Assembly: GCF_036226365.1 (NCBI RefSeq) | Contig: NZ_CP108462.1 | Span: 8,352,001-8,416,000 of the forward strand | Direction of reading: 5' to 3' | DNA: 64,000 nt | Origin: Streptomyces sp. NBC_01262 | GTDB taxonomy: Bacteria > Actinomycetota > Actinomycetes > Streptomycetales > Streptomycetaceae | Part shown: positions 8,701 to 15,410 of the stretch, one piece after another | Layout: each line of letters starts with the position of its first letter | Numbering within the stretch: position 1 is the first letter of the stretch | Made by a program: the position numbers and the translations under genes | The notes under the pieces: model-generated | What the model was told of the DNA's origin: nothing | Database searches by the model: none | What the model saw: the letters and a program-made list of their open reading frames with translations, nothing else

Positions 8701-9422
8701 TCCAGGACCTTCTGGTTGCGGCGCTGGAGGGAGCAGTCGCGGTCGCCGAGGGTGACGATACGGCCGTGGCCGTCGCCGAAGACCTGGACCTCGACATGGC
8801 GGGCGTGTTCGACGAGGCGTTCCAGGAAGACCCCGGCCGATGAGAAGGACGCGGCGGCGACCCGCTGTACGCGCTCCCAGGCCTCGGCGAGGTCGGCGGG
8901 GGAGTGGCAGGCCTGCATGCCGATGCCGCCGCCACCGCCGGTGGCCTTGAGCATGACGGGGTAGCCCAGCGCGGCGGCGGCCGTCGTGGCCGCTTCCAGG
9001 CCGTCCAGCAGCCCGGTGCCCGGCAGCAGCGGCACCCCGGCGGCCTCGGCGGCGGCGCGCGCGGTGTGCTTGGCCCCGAACAGCTCCAGCTGGTGCGGGG
9101 TGGGGCCGACGAAGACCAGCCCGGCGGCCTCGCAGCGGCGGGCGAAGCCGGCGTCCTCGGACAGGAAGCCGTAGCCGGGGTGGACGGCGCCCGCGCCGGT
9201 GCTGCGGGCGGCCTCCAGTACGGCGTCCACGTCCAGGTAGCTGGCTTTGGCGGGGGCCGGGCCGAGGCGTACGGCCTGGTCGGCGAGGCGGACGTGGGGC
9301 GCGGGGCGGTCGGGGTCGGAGTAGACCGCGACCGTGCGCAGGCCGAGGCGGCGGGCGGTGCGGATGATGCGGGCGGCGATCTCGCCCCGGTTGGCGACGA
9401 GGAGGGTGTCGAAGCCCGTCAT
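5733..9422 (-). CDS. Biotin-dependent urea/guanidine carboxylase (urea amidolyase-type)
   Basis: Single-chain carboxylase of 1229 residues. Order: biotin carboxylase (about 1-450, with the glycine-rich ATP loop KATGGGGGIGM and EVNTRLQVEHPVTEE), carboxyltransferase made of the two allophanate-hydrolase-like halves (about 460-1000), and a biotinyl domain with EAMKMES, biotin on Lys1142. It carboxylates urea to allophanate, or guanidine to carboxyguanidine. Because two DUF1989 proteins precede it, guanidine is the more likely substrate (inference from published work on this gene set). The start at 9422 gives ATGA overlap with the upstream gene, matching every other junction in the operon; an ATG at 9428 is also possible. 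The last 52 residues (from about 1178) are a translated copy of the dispersed repeat, not part of the biotinyl domain. Confidence 0.93.
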   Translation of the reverse strand: MTGFDTLLVANRGEIAARIIRTARRLGLRTVAVYSDPDRPAPHVRLADQAVRLGPAPAKASYLDVDAVLEAARSTGAGAVHPGYGFLSEDAGFARRCEAAGLVFVGPTPHQLELFGAKHTARAAAEAAGVPLLPGTGLLDGLEAATTAAAALGYPVMLKATGGGGGIGMQACHSPADLAEAWERVQRVAAASFSSAGVFLERLVEHARHVEVQVFGDGHGRIVTLGDRDCSLQRRNQKVLEEAPAPGLPDAVRTQLADTARALCASVGYRSAGTVEYVYDAAREQAYFLEVNTRLQVEHPVTEETYGVDLVEWMLRLARGEDFEPAPPTPRGHAVEARIYAEDPTRGHRPSAGVLTQVVFPPDVRVDAWIETGTEVTTSYDPMLAKVIAHGTDRADALDRLARALDGTRIDGIETNLGLLRAASAEPALRDATHTTATLTSVTDPTPRIEVVRPGTLTTVQDWPGRTSLWHVGVPPCGPMDDLSFRLGNEALGNPDDAPGLECTLQGPQLRFTHPTTVCVTGAPAAVTVDGTRMPQWEPFTVPAGAVLDIPAPAEHGLRTYVLFAGGLDIPAFLGSAATFTLGRFGGHGGRTLRAGDVLHGGVQTATGMRIPPDRRPALGAEWLIGAVEGPHAAPEFFTEQDIHDFYAADWKVHFNSARTGVRLVGPKPRWARTDGGEAGLHPSNIHDTPYSVGAVDYTGDMPVLLGPDGPSLGGFVCPATIVTGQRWKLGQLRPGDTVRFIPVTDNTSADRPAPSRPAHHDGGVLDRLPATDARPAVTYRRSGDDNLLIEYGPMQLDLALRMRVHALAERLAADALPGVIDLTPGIRSLQVHVDPDILPTPKLLDLVRAAEAELPPTDQLRVPSRTVHLPLSWDDPATREAIARYMAGVRDDAPWCPWNIEFIRRVNGLDSVDDVYRTVFDAEYLVLGLGDVYLGAPVATPLDPRHRLVTTKYNPARTWTAENSVGIGGAYLCVYGMEGPGGYQFVGRTVQVWSSRRTEPEPPWLLRFFDRIKWYPVDADELLDMRADMAAGRLRLRIEDGEFSLADHQRFLADNADSIAAFRARQSHAFGAERDAWEAAGEFARAEAAVAPPAATAADVTVPDGGCAVEAEFAASVWQVTVRPGERVRAGQKLLALEAMKMESAVEAPVDGVVAEILVGPGDQVDAGTALLTLAPISARPAFEDMPEGRSGVQGAKPHGFGKGRGGGTPPSPRDPRPPAHHHPKEPR
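5806..5888 (-). repeat. Dispersed repeat, long copy inside the carboxylase 3' end
   Basis: On the minus strand this reads AGCCCGTCCGGCGTTTGA (5886-5869), then a short palindrome (GCCCGAAGGGC), a GGGGGC/GCCCC stem and a TTTCGGGAAGGGG tail. The same order occurs on the plus strand at 46071-46185. Here it is in frame with the carboxylase and codes for most of its C-terminal tail. Confidence 0.8.
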
Positions 9423-10024
9423 GCGCATACGTCCTCGGTGATCGTCATTTCGACCGGTGTGGGGTCGAAGCCGTTGCAGGGGTTGTTGATCTGCGGGCAG
9501 TTGGAGACCAGGACGAGGACATCGGTCTCGGCGCGCAGCACGACCTTCAGGCCCGGCGCGGAGATGCCGTCGACGATCCCGAGGGTGCCGTCCTCCTCGA
9601 CGGGGACGTTCATGTACCAGTTGATGTTGCTGACCAGGTCGCGCTTGCCCAGGCCGTGCTTGGCGCCCTCGGCGAGGAAGTTCTCCACGCAGGCGTGCTG
9701 GGACCAGGTGTGGTGGCCGTAGCGCAGGGTGTTGGACTCCTTGGAGCAGGCGCCGCCGACCGTGTCGTGGCGGCCGCAGGTGTCCTCGACGACGGTCATC
9801 AGGGGGGTGTGCTCGTTGGAGAGCAGCACGCTGCCGGTGGTCAGGAAGATGTTGCCCTGTGCGTGGATGGTGTCGGGCGCGCTGTAGCGGACGGCGGTGT
9901 CGTGCGCGTCGTACAGCAGGCAGTCCACGGCCTGGTTGCCGCCGAGGTCGGTGATGGTGAGGTGCTGGCCCTTGCGGACCACGGCGGACCAGGGGGCCCG
10001 GGCCGGGACGACAGTCGTGGTCAT
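9419..10024 (-). CDS. DUF1989 protein, urea amidolyase-associated protein 2 (probable carboxyguanidine deiminase subunit)
   Basis: A 201-residue DUF1989 protein. Conserved family features visible are GNQAVDCLLYD near the N-terminus, the cysteine/histidine-rich DTCGRHDTVGGACS and the N-terminal-to-central VSNINWYMNVP. Two such proteins usually precede the biotin carboxylase in these operons, and together they have been reported as the two subunits of carboxyguanidine deiminase, which converts carboxyguanidine to allophanate. That would place this protein between the carboxylase and AtzF in a guanidine pathway. Start ATG overlaps the previous stop (ATGA at 10021-10024), and its own stop overlaps the carboxylase start. 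Subunit letter (A or B) is not assigned. Confidence 0.9.
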   Translation of the reverse strand: MTTTVVPARAPWSAVVRKGQHLTITDLGGNQAVDCLLYDAHDTAVRYSAPDTIHAQGNIFLTTGSVLLSNEHTPLMTVVEDTCGRHDTVGGACSKESNTLRYGHHTWSQHACVENFLAEGAKHGLGKRDLVSNINWYMNVPVEEDGTLGIVDGISAPGLKVVLRAETDVLVLVSNCPQINNPCNGFDPTPVEMTITEDVCA

Positions 10025-10860
10025 CGGATCCCCCTGGCGGCGAGGTGGTCGGCGGTGTTGAGGAAGGCGCGGCGGCCCTCGGGCGTGGCCTCCCAGAGCG
10101 GGTCGCCCGGGGCGGTGGGCCCGGCGTGCCAGGCCAGCACTTCGAGCGGCGTGGAGACGTACTCCGGGCGCGGGTCCACCGGGTGCGGGACGTTGGCGAT
10201 CAGCACGGTCAGCGGCTGCTCGGCGCGCAGGGTCACGGCGGCCCCCGGTCCGGCGGATCCGGCGAACTCCAGTTTTCCGTCGGCCACGACCCGTACGCCC
10301 TGGAAGAAGGAGACCGACGGCGGCAGGTCGCGCGGCTCCAGCCCGTTCTTCAGCGCGGCCAGCTTCAGCAGCTCCCGCCCGGCGGGGGAGGGGCCCTGCG
10401 GTGAGCCGTCGCCGTAGCGCGCGGTGTTGCGCACGGCGGTGGAGGTGCCGCACAGCGCGTCGTGCCGGCCGCTGGTGTCGGCGATGACGGAGGCGAGGAC
10501 GCGGCCCTGGTCGGAGAGGAGGAGGTGGCCCTCGCCGAGGTACGCGTTCCACAGCACCTTGACCGTGTCGGCGGCGTTCAGCCGTTCCCAGGGGCGGCCG
10601 TCCGCGTAGAGCAGGACATGCGCGCAGGCGTCCCCCGCGAGGTCGGTGAGGCGCAGCTCGACGCCGCGCGCGAGGGTCTTGTGCGTGTAGTTGCCGCCCG
10701 CCACGGTCTCGGCCCAGATGACGCGGTCCGGCGCGATGCCGGGCGGTGGCGTCGGCCAGTCCCGCGCGGGAAGGATAGGCATGGCCTCGGCCCGCGAGCC
10801 CTCCTGGGCGCGGGCATGGTCCCGGGCTCCGTGTGTCGTCCCTGTCGCCACGGGTTGCAC
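10021..10860 (-). CDS. DUF1989 protein, urea amidolyase-associated protein 1 (probable carboxyguanidine deiminase subunit)
   Basis: First gene of the operon, up to 279 residues, DUF1989 family. It shares the paralogous pattern with the next gene: LTDLAGDACAHVLLY, DTSGRHDALCGT and SFFQGVRVV. The protein probably pairs with the 9419-10024 product. The N-terminal 25 residues are rich in polar residues and may not be translated; the ATG at residue 27 (10782) is an alternative start. The gene is transcribed away from a TetR gene, and a 22-bp palindrome lies 35 bp upstream of the start, so repression by that TetR is likely. Confidence 0.88.
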   Translation of the reverse strand: MQPVATGTTHGARDHARAQEGSRAEAMPILPARDWPTPPPGIAPDRVIWAETVAGGNYTHKTLARGVELRLTDLAGDACAHVLLYADGRPWERLNAADTVKVLWNAYLGEGHLLLSDQGRVLASVIADTSGRHDALCGTSTAVRNTARYGDGSPQGPSPAGRELLKLAALKNGLEPRDLPPSVSFFQGVRVVADGKLEFAGSAGPGAAVTLRAEQPLTVLIANVPHPVDPRPEYVSTPLEVLAWHAGPTAPGDPLWEATPEGRRAFLNTADHLAARGIR

Positions 10861-10894
10861 CTCCGGTCGTCCGGTTCCCCGGTGTACGGATCCT

Positions 10895-10919
10895 ATTTCT
10901 GTCGCACGACAGAAATTAG
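10895..10919. promoter_or_regulatory. Palindromic operator, likely TetR site 1
   Basis: TTTCTGTCG-CA-CGACAGAAA at 10896-10915, extended by one A/T pair to 10895-10916, lies between the divergent DUF1989 operon and the TetR gene. A 25-base stretch here is nearly identical to 14354-14378 in front of the permease, at the same distance (about 32-35 bp) from the start codon. Confidence 0.75.
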
Positions 10920-11024
10920 GCGGGCGTGGCTTCGGCGCGATTGCCCGGTCGTTTCGGGCGAGTTACCGACCGCTCACGCCGCGCCCGGCCCCGACCGTCC
11001 GCGCGCATGTGCGACGATCGTCGG

Positions 11025-11717
11025 ATGAGCACCACGGGACGGCGCGTCGGACGGCCGCGCGCGCAGACGCGGCCGGACAGCGGCCTCACGGCCCGGGAGG
11101 AACTCCTCACCGCCGCCGCCGAGCTCTTCACCGAGCGCGGCTACGCCGCCACCACGACCCGCGCCGTCGCCGAGCGGGCCGGCATGCGCCAGGCCTCCAT
11201 GTACCACTACTTCGGCGGCAAGGAAGACCTGCTCGCCGCCCTGCTGGAAGGCACCGTCCGCCCTTCCCTCGACCTCGCCCTCGGCCTCGCCGCCCGCCAC
11301 GAGGTCCCCGCCGAGGCCCGCCTGTGGGGCCTCTGCCGCGCCGACGTCGCCCTCCTGTGCGCCGGCCCCCACAACCTCGGCGCCCTCTATCTGCTGCCGG
11401 AGGTCCGCGCCGACCGCTTCGCCGCCTTCCGCGCCGTCCGCGACGACCTCAAGGCCGCCTACGCTGCCCTCCTCGCCGCCACCACCGCCGGCTCCGACCT
11501 CGCCCCCGAGGACCTCGCCGTCCGCGCCGACCTCGTCTTCGGCCTCATCGAAGGCGTCATCCTCATCCGCCGCTCCTCCCCGGCCCACGACCACGAACAC
11601 GACCCCGCCGCCTTCGCCGCCGCCACCGCCGACGCGGCCCTGCGGGTCGCCGGCTGCCCGGAACACGTACTGCCCAAGCTCCGGCGCGAGGGCGAAGCGC
11701 TGCTGGCCGCCCCCTGA
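11025..11717 (+). CDS. TetR family transcriptional regulator of the guanidine/urea genes
   Basis: A 230-residue TetR protein. The N-terminal helix-turn-helix is clear: LLTAAAELFTERGYAATTTR followed by AERAGMRQASMYHYFGGK (about residues 28-67). The C-terminal half is the variable ligand-binding and dimerisation domain. The ATG at 11025 is preferred because the family fold begins soon after; the frame is open back to 10926. No clear Shine-Dalgarno site is visible, so it may be leaderless or weakly translated. It is divergent from the carboxylase operon across a palindrome, the classic arrangement for a local repressor. A second copy of the palindrome in front of the permease suggests it controls both units. 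Confidence 0.9.
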   Translation: MSTTGRRVGRPRAQTRPDSGLTAREELLTAAAELFTERGYAATTTRAVAERAGMRQASMYHYFGGKEDLLAALLEGTVRPSLDLALGLAARHEVPAEARLWGLCRADVALLCAGPHNLGALYLLPEVRADRFAAFRAVRDDLKAAYAALLAATTAGSDLAPEDLAVRADLVFGLIEGVILIRRSSPAHDHEHDPAAFAAATADAALRVAGCPEHVLPKLRREGEALLAAP

Positions 11718-11734
11718 CCGCAGGCTGTTCCCGG

Positions 11735-11815
11735 GCTCCGCCCGGACCCGCCGGTGCTCCGCCCCGGACCCCCAACGCCCTCCGGGCGTGTCCTCAATCG
11801 CCGGACGGGCTGAAG
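11735..11815 (-). repeat. Dispersed repeat copy 3, at the 3' end of the ADP-ribosylglycohydrolase pseudogene
   Basis: The core reads TCAATCGCCGGACGGGCT on the plus strand (11794-11811), one mismatch from the consensus, with the adjoining CCCGGACC-rich palindromes to its left. It supplies the last codons (FSPSGD) and the stop of the pseudogene. Confidence 0.7.
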
Positions 11816-12594
11816 TCGAGCCGCCCCGCCATGTCCGTCAGCTCCGCGAGCCGCAACACACGCCCCGACCAGCCGGGCACCGGCACATGCAGTGGCTCCG
11901 TCCAGCGCGGCGGAATGGCCGGCAGCCCATAAACCGCGCCCGCCAGGCCACCCGTCACGGCGGCGACCGTGTCCGTGTCCCCGCCCAGATCGACCGCCGC
12001 GCGCGCCGCGCCCTCGAAGGACTCCGTGGTACGCAGCGCCCACACGGCGGACCCGAGGCACGGCCACACCGCGCCGTTGAACTCGGTCGCCAGGCCGGGA
12101 TGCCAGTCCGGCGCGAGGACGGCCGCCCAGCGGGCGTGATACGGCTCCGGCACCTCGGCGAGGGCGTCGCCGACCGCTGCGAGAGGATCGCCGCCGTCCA
12201 GGGCGACCCGAACGAGCTCGTGGAAGACGGCGCTGCCCTCCCACGCCGCCCGGTCGCCGTGCGTCAGCGCCGCGATCCGGCGGGCGGCGTCCAGCGAGAC
12301 GGCACGCTCCCGTCGCGCGTAGAACACCGCCGCCGTCACCGCCCGCATCAGCGCGCCGTTCCCGGCGGCCCGTCGGTTGACCTGGAAGTGAATGCCCGCG
12401 GCCAGATCCCAGGGGTGCCCGGAGCTGAGCACGTCCTCCGTCTGCAGGCCGATGTCCTTGGGCTCGGCGGCGGCCCACCGCTGGAAGCGAGCAAAGATGT
12501 CGGGCAGGTCCAGCCCGCCGTGCTCAAGAAGCGAGTCGGCGACCAGCACGGCCATCTGTGTGTCGTCGGTCGCCTCGCCCGGATCCCAGCCCCC
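11794..12594 (-). pseudogene. ADP-ribosylglycohydrolase, N-terminally truncated
   Basis: The frame carries the family's two metal-binding motifs: TDDTQMAVL (just before and after the ATG at 12555) and GGDTDTVAAVTGGLAG near the C-terminus. Homology-like sequence continues upstream of that ATG through GGWDPGEATDDTQM (to about 12594), then breaks off, and an in-frame stop follows at 12622-12624 with no start codon in between. The first 60-80 residues expected for the family, including the usual first metal-site segment, are missing. An ATG-initiated 253-residue product would lack half of the first metal motif, so I call it a pseudogene. Its 5' break lies within about 20 bp of the break in the lactonase fragment on the other strand. 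Confidence 0.75.
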
Positions 12595-12614
12595 AGGTGC
12601 AGCGCGTCCCCTGC

Positions 12615-12794
12615 GGGGGGCTCATACCGTGGAGCTTCTCCCTTCACCCCGGCGGGAGATGGTTGTTCGTCGCGAACCAGGCGAGCAACACGGTGAACCT
12701 CTTCGCCGTCGACCCGCGCTCGGGACAACTGACGGACACCGGCGCGTCCGTACCCGTACCGAAGCCCGACTGCGTCACCTTCAGCCGGCGCTGA
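12615..12794 (+). pseudogene. Lactonase-family (YbhE-like beta-propeller) protein, C-terminal fragment
   Basis: About 55 codons in an open frame resemble the last blade of 6-phosphogluconolactonase-like propellers: HPGGRWLFVANQASNTVNLF, then a Gly/Thr turn and KPDCVTF close to the stop. A full protein would need some 280 more residues upstream; instead the sequence joins directly to the truncated ADP-ribosylglycohydrolase. The stop lies 14 bp inside the convergent permease gene. It is a remnant, not a small gene. Confidence 0.7.
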
Positions 12795-14322
12795 GCTCGG
12801 CCGAGGGCACGCGTTGTGCCCTCACGGCCCGGTACAGGGCTCCGGCGCCCACGGTGACCAGCAGGAACAGAACGGTGAACCACTGGAAGTACCAGTGCCC
12901 GCCCGCCGGGTCGTAGACGGCGGCGCGGGGCCAGGCGAGGTTGACCGTCATGACGAGGCCGTAGGCGAGGGCGAGGGCGTTGACGGGGATGCCCCAGCGG
13001 CCGAGGGAGAAGAGGGGGCGGCCGGATTCGTCGGTGGCGGGGAGGCCCTCGGGGGTGGGGAGGCCGCCGCGGAGGCGGCGCAGGAGGAGGGGGCCGGTGA
13101 CCATGGCGTAGGCGAGGTAGAGCATGGCGATGCAGGTGGTGCCGATGGCGAGGAAGGCGTCGGGGGAGAGGAGGTTGAGCAGGCACAGGGCGGCCGCGCC
13201 GACGCCGACGACGAGGGCGGTGGCGGAGGGCATGCCGGTGCGGGGGGAGACCTTGGCGAGGCGGGCGGAGAAGGGGAGGACGCCGTCGCGGGCCATGGAG
13301 AAGAGCATGCGGGAGCCGGCGGTCTGGATGGCGAGGGTGGCCACCGCGATGGCGACGGTGACGTCGGCGAGCAGGGCCTTGCCGACGCCGTCGCCGAGGC
13401 TGCTGGTCAGGACGTAGCTCAGGCCCTCGGTCGCGAGGCGGCCGTCGGTGAGGCTGGGCGCGGCGAGCAGGCCCGCGAGGAGCAGCAGGCCGCCCAGTAC
13501 GCCCGCCGCGGCGAGGGCGGTGAGGATGGTGCGGGGGGCGGTGCGGCGCGGGGCGTGGGTCTCCTCGCTGAGCTCGCCGGCGCTGTCGAAGCCGATGAGG
13601 ACGTACGCGGCGCTGAAGGAGCCGACGAGCAGCGCGCCGATCGCGCCGCCCTGGCCGCCGGTGTGGAAGGTGATGCCGGGGCCGTGCTCGACGTGGGTGA
13701 AGAGCAGCACGATGATCAGCGCGGCGCCGATGATCTCGGCGGTGACGCCGATCCGGTTGATCGCCGACATGATGCGGTTGTCCAGCATGTTCACGATCGT
13801 GGTGAGGACCAGCAGGACGACGCCGAGCAGCGCGGCGTTGGCGGCTCCGGTGGATGTGACGGGTGACGGGTCGCCGCCGGCGATCTGGAAGCCGGACCAG
13901 ATCGCGGGCAGCACGACCTGCAGGGCGAGCGCCGCGGCCGCGACCACGACGACCTGGCCGATGACCATGATCCAGCCCGCGAACCAGCCGAAGGCGGGGG
14001 TGCTCAGCCGCGTCGACCACTGGTAGATCGCGCCGGAGATCGGGTAGCGGGCGGCGAGTTCGGCGAAGCAGGCGGCGACCAGGAGCTGGCCGAGGAGGAC
14101 GGCGGGCCAGGTCCAGAAGAAGGCGGCGCCGCCGAAGGAGTAGCCGAAGGCGAAGAACTGGAAGACCGTCGTCAGTACGGAGATGAAGGAGAAGCCCGCG
14201 GCGAAGGAGGCGTAACGGCCCATGCTGCGGTGCAGTTCCTGGCGGTAGCCGAAACCGGCGAGTTCCTGCGAGTCGGCGTCGGGGTGGGCGGTGGTGGCGT
14301 CGGTGGGGGCGGTGGCGGTCAT
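12781..14322 (-). CDS. APC family amino-acid-type permease
   Basis: Membrane transporter of 513 residues with about 12 hydrophobic segments; the first is FAAGFSFISVLTTVFQFFAF near residue 43. AARYPISGAIYQW is the substrate-site consensus between helices 1 and 3 of the APC superfamily. The ATG at 14322 is used because the start lies just after the operator at 14354-14378 and the frame further upstream has no family sequence. The shared operator links it to the carboxylase operon, so the cargo may be guanidine, urea or a related nitrogen compound (inference). It converges with the lactonase remnant, overlapping by 14 bp. Confidence 0.9.
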   Translation of the reverse strand: MTATAPTDATTAHPDADSQELAGFGYRQELHRSMGRYASFAAGFSFISVLTTVFQFFAFGYSFGGAAFFWTWPAVLLGQLLVAACFAELAARYPISGAIYQWSTRLSTPAFGWFAGWIMVIGQVVVVAAAALALQVVLPAIWSGFQIAGGDPSPVTSTGAANAALLGVVLLVLTTIVNMLDNRIMSAINRIGVTAEIIGAALIIVLLFTHVEHGPGITFHTGGQGGAIGALLVGSFSAAYVLIGFDSAGELSEETHAPRRTAPRTILTALAAAGVLGGLLLLAGLLAAPSLTDGRLATEGLSYVLTSSLGDGVGKALLADVTVAIAVATLAIQTAGSRMLFSMARDGVLPFSARLAKVSPRTGMPSATALVVGVGAAALCLLNLLSPDAFLAIGTTCIAMLYLAYAMVTGPLLLRRLRGGLPTPEGLPATDESGRPLFSLGRWGIPVNALALAYGLVMTVNLAWPRAAVYDPAGGHWYFQWFTVLFLLVTVGAGALYRAVRAQRVPSAELSAG

Positions 14323-14353
14323 GTCGGAGGACCCCTGTCGCTGATGCCTGCTG

Positions 14354-14378
14354 ATTCCTGTCGGTTGACAGAAATTAG
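14354..14378. promoter_or_regulatory. Palindromic operator, likely TetR site 2
   Basis: The bases CTGTCGGTTGACAGAAATTA form an imperfect palindrome whose flanks match the 10895-10919 site almost base for base (ATTyCTGTCG....ACAGAAATTAG). It begins 32 bp upstream of the permease ATG. Confidence 0.72.
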
Positions 14379-14455
14379 AGGCGAGGCGTTTCGCCCGCGT
14401 GACGCGGCCGTATCGCCCGCGCTCCGAACTCCTCACCGCCCGAACCCCGAAAACT

Positions 14456-14469
14456 CGCGATGTATCGCG
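14456..14469. promoter_or_regulatory. Perfect 14-bp palindrome upstream of the PadR gene
   Basis: CGCGAT-GT-ATCGCG lies 68 bp before the PadR start, and CGCGATAT recurs at 14491-14498. It could be an autoregulatory PadR operator. Assignment is by position and symmetry only. Confidence 0.4.
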
Positions 14470-14536
14470 GTTGTCAAACTCGGCCCATTCGCGATATGTT
14501 CGGCTACGGATATACGGAAGCGAGGTGTGGTGGGTC

Positions 14537-15250
14537 GTGGCGAAGCGACGCAAGCTCAGCAACCCCCTGGCGTTGGCCGTCATGGCGACGCTCGGGGAGG
14601 GGCGGCCCATGCATCCGTACGAGATCGCGCAGGTGCTCCGCCAGCGCGGCAAGGAGCAGAGCATCAAGATCAATTACGGCTCGCTCTACACCGTCGTCCA
14701 GAATCTGGAGAAGCACGGTTTCGTCGAGGTCGCCGGCGTCCAGCGGCAGGGCAACCGCCCCGAGCGCACGCTGTACGGGCTCACCCAGGCCGGGGCGGTC
14801 GAGACGCACGACTGGCTCGCCGACCTGGTCGCGGAGCCGCAGGAGGAGTTTCCGGCCTTCGAGTCGGCGCTCTCGCTGATGCTGATCCTGCCGGTGGACG
14901 AGGCCGTCGCCCTGCTCGGGGAGCGCGCCCGCAAGGTCGAGCTGCAGGCCGCCAGTACCCGGGCGGTGCTGGAGAAGCTGCGGGACGACCTGCCGCGGGT
15001 GTTCACCATCGAGACCGAGTACCAGCTCCACATGATGGACGCCGAGGTCCGGTGGGTGCGCGGCCTTCTCGACGAGATCCAGGAGGGCACGCTCTCCGGT
15101 ACCGCCGAGTGGCGGCAGTGGCACGAGACCCGTGAAGTACCGCAGGAGTGGGCCGACATCGAGGAGCAGGTGAAGGACGCGTCCGCTGCGGAGCGCTTCA
15201 AGGAGGAACTGGCGAAGCTCAATCCGCCGGCTGCCGAGCAGGACAGGTAA
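14537..15250 (+). CDS. PadR family transcriptional regulator
   Basis: A protein of 237 residues. The N-terminal winged helix shows HPYEIAQVLRQRGKE and the wing-linked SLYTVVQNLEKHGFVE, then TLYGLTQAG, as in PadR proteins. The C-terminal part is an alpha-helical dimerisation domain of the Vir_act_alpha_C type (RKVELQAASTRAVLEKLRDD). The GTG at 14537 has GAGGTG 9 bases upstream; a GTG at 14525 preceded by GGAAG is also possible. A strong hairpin follows the stop, and the DrrAB-type exporter starts 160 bp downstream, so it probably controls that exporter. Confidence 0.9.
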   Translation: MAKRRKLSNPLALAVMATLGEGRPMHPYEIAQVLRQRGKEQSIKINYGSLYTVVQNLEKHGFVEVAGVQRQGNRPERTLYGLTQAGAVETHDWLADLVAEPQEEFPAFESALSLMLILPVDEAVALLGERARKVELQAASTRAVLEKLRDDLPRVFTIETEYQLHMMDAEVRWVRGLLDEIQEGTLSGTAEWRQWHETREVPQEWADIEEQVKDASAAERFKEELAKLNPPAAEQDR

Positions 15251-15257
15251 GAGAAAA

Positions 15258-15293
15258 CCCCGGTGCCTGCTGCGGGAACAGCGGACACCGGGG
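15258..15293 (+). terminator. Hairpin terminator after PadR gene
   Basis: CCCCGGTG at 15258-15265 pairs with CACCGGGG at 15286-15293, with an inner GCTG/CAGC stem. There is no T tract, as is common in Streptomyces. Confidence 0.6.
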
Positions 15294-15376
15294 CCATGAC
15301 CCCGGACCGGACCTGCGGGAACAGGCCAGGCGATCGAGGTGCCAGCACACCCAGGATAGCCCGGCTCCCTCCCGTG

Positions 15377-15392
15377 GATCGGTTCACCGATC
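15377..15392. promoter_or_regulatory. Inverted repeat just upstream of the ABC operon start
   Basis: GATCGGT-TC-ACCGATC, seven-base arms with a 2-bp centre, ends 18 bp before the ATG at 15411 and abuts the ribosome-binding site. It may be an operator for the PadR protein or an mRNA hairpin. Confidence 0.4.
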
Positions 15393-15410
15393 ACCATGGA
15401 GGACTCCGTC

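Noticed and set aside
6582..8843. A 753-residue plus-strand Gly/Ala/Asp-rich ORF opposite the carboxylase
   Set aside because: Composition is the usual antisense shadow of a G+C-rich gene; no domain or ribosome site.
12558..12794. A 78-residue hypothetical gene
   Set aside because: The C-terminal 55 residues match the last blade of a lactonase propeller, and the start lies in antisense to another truncated gene. It is a remnant.
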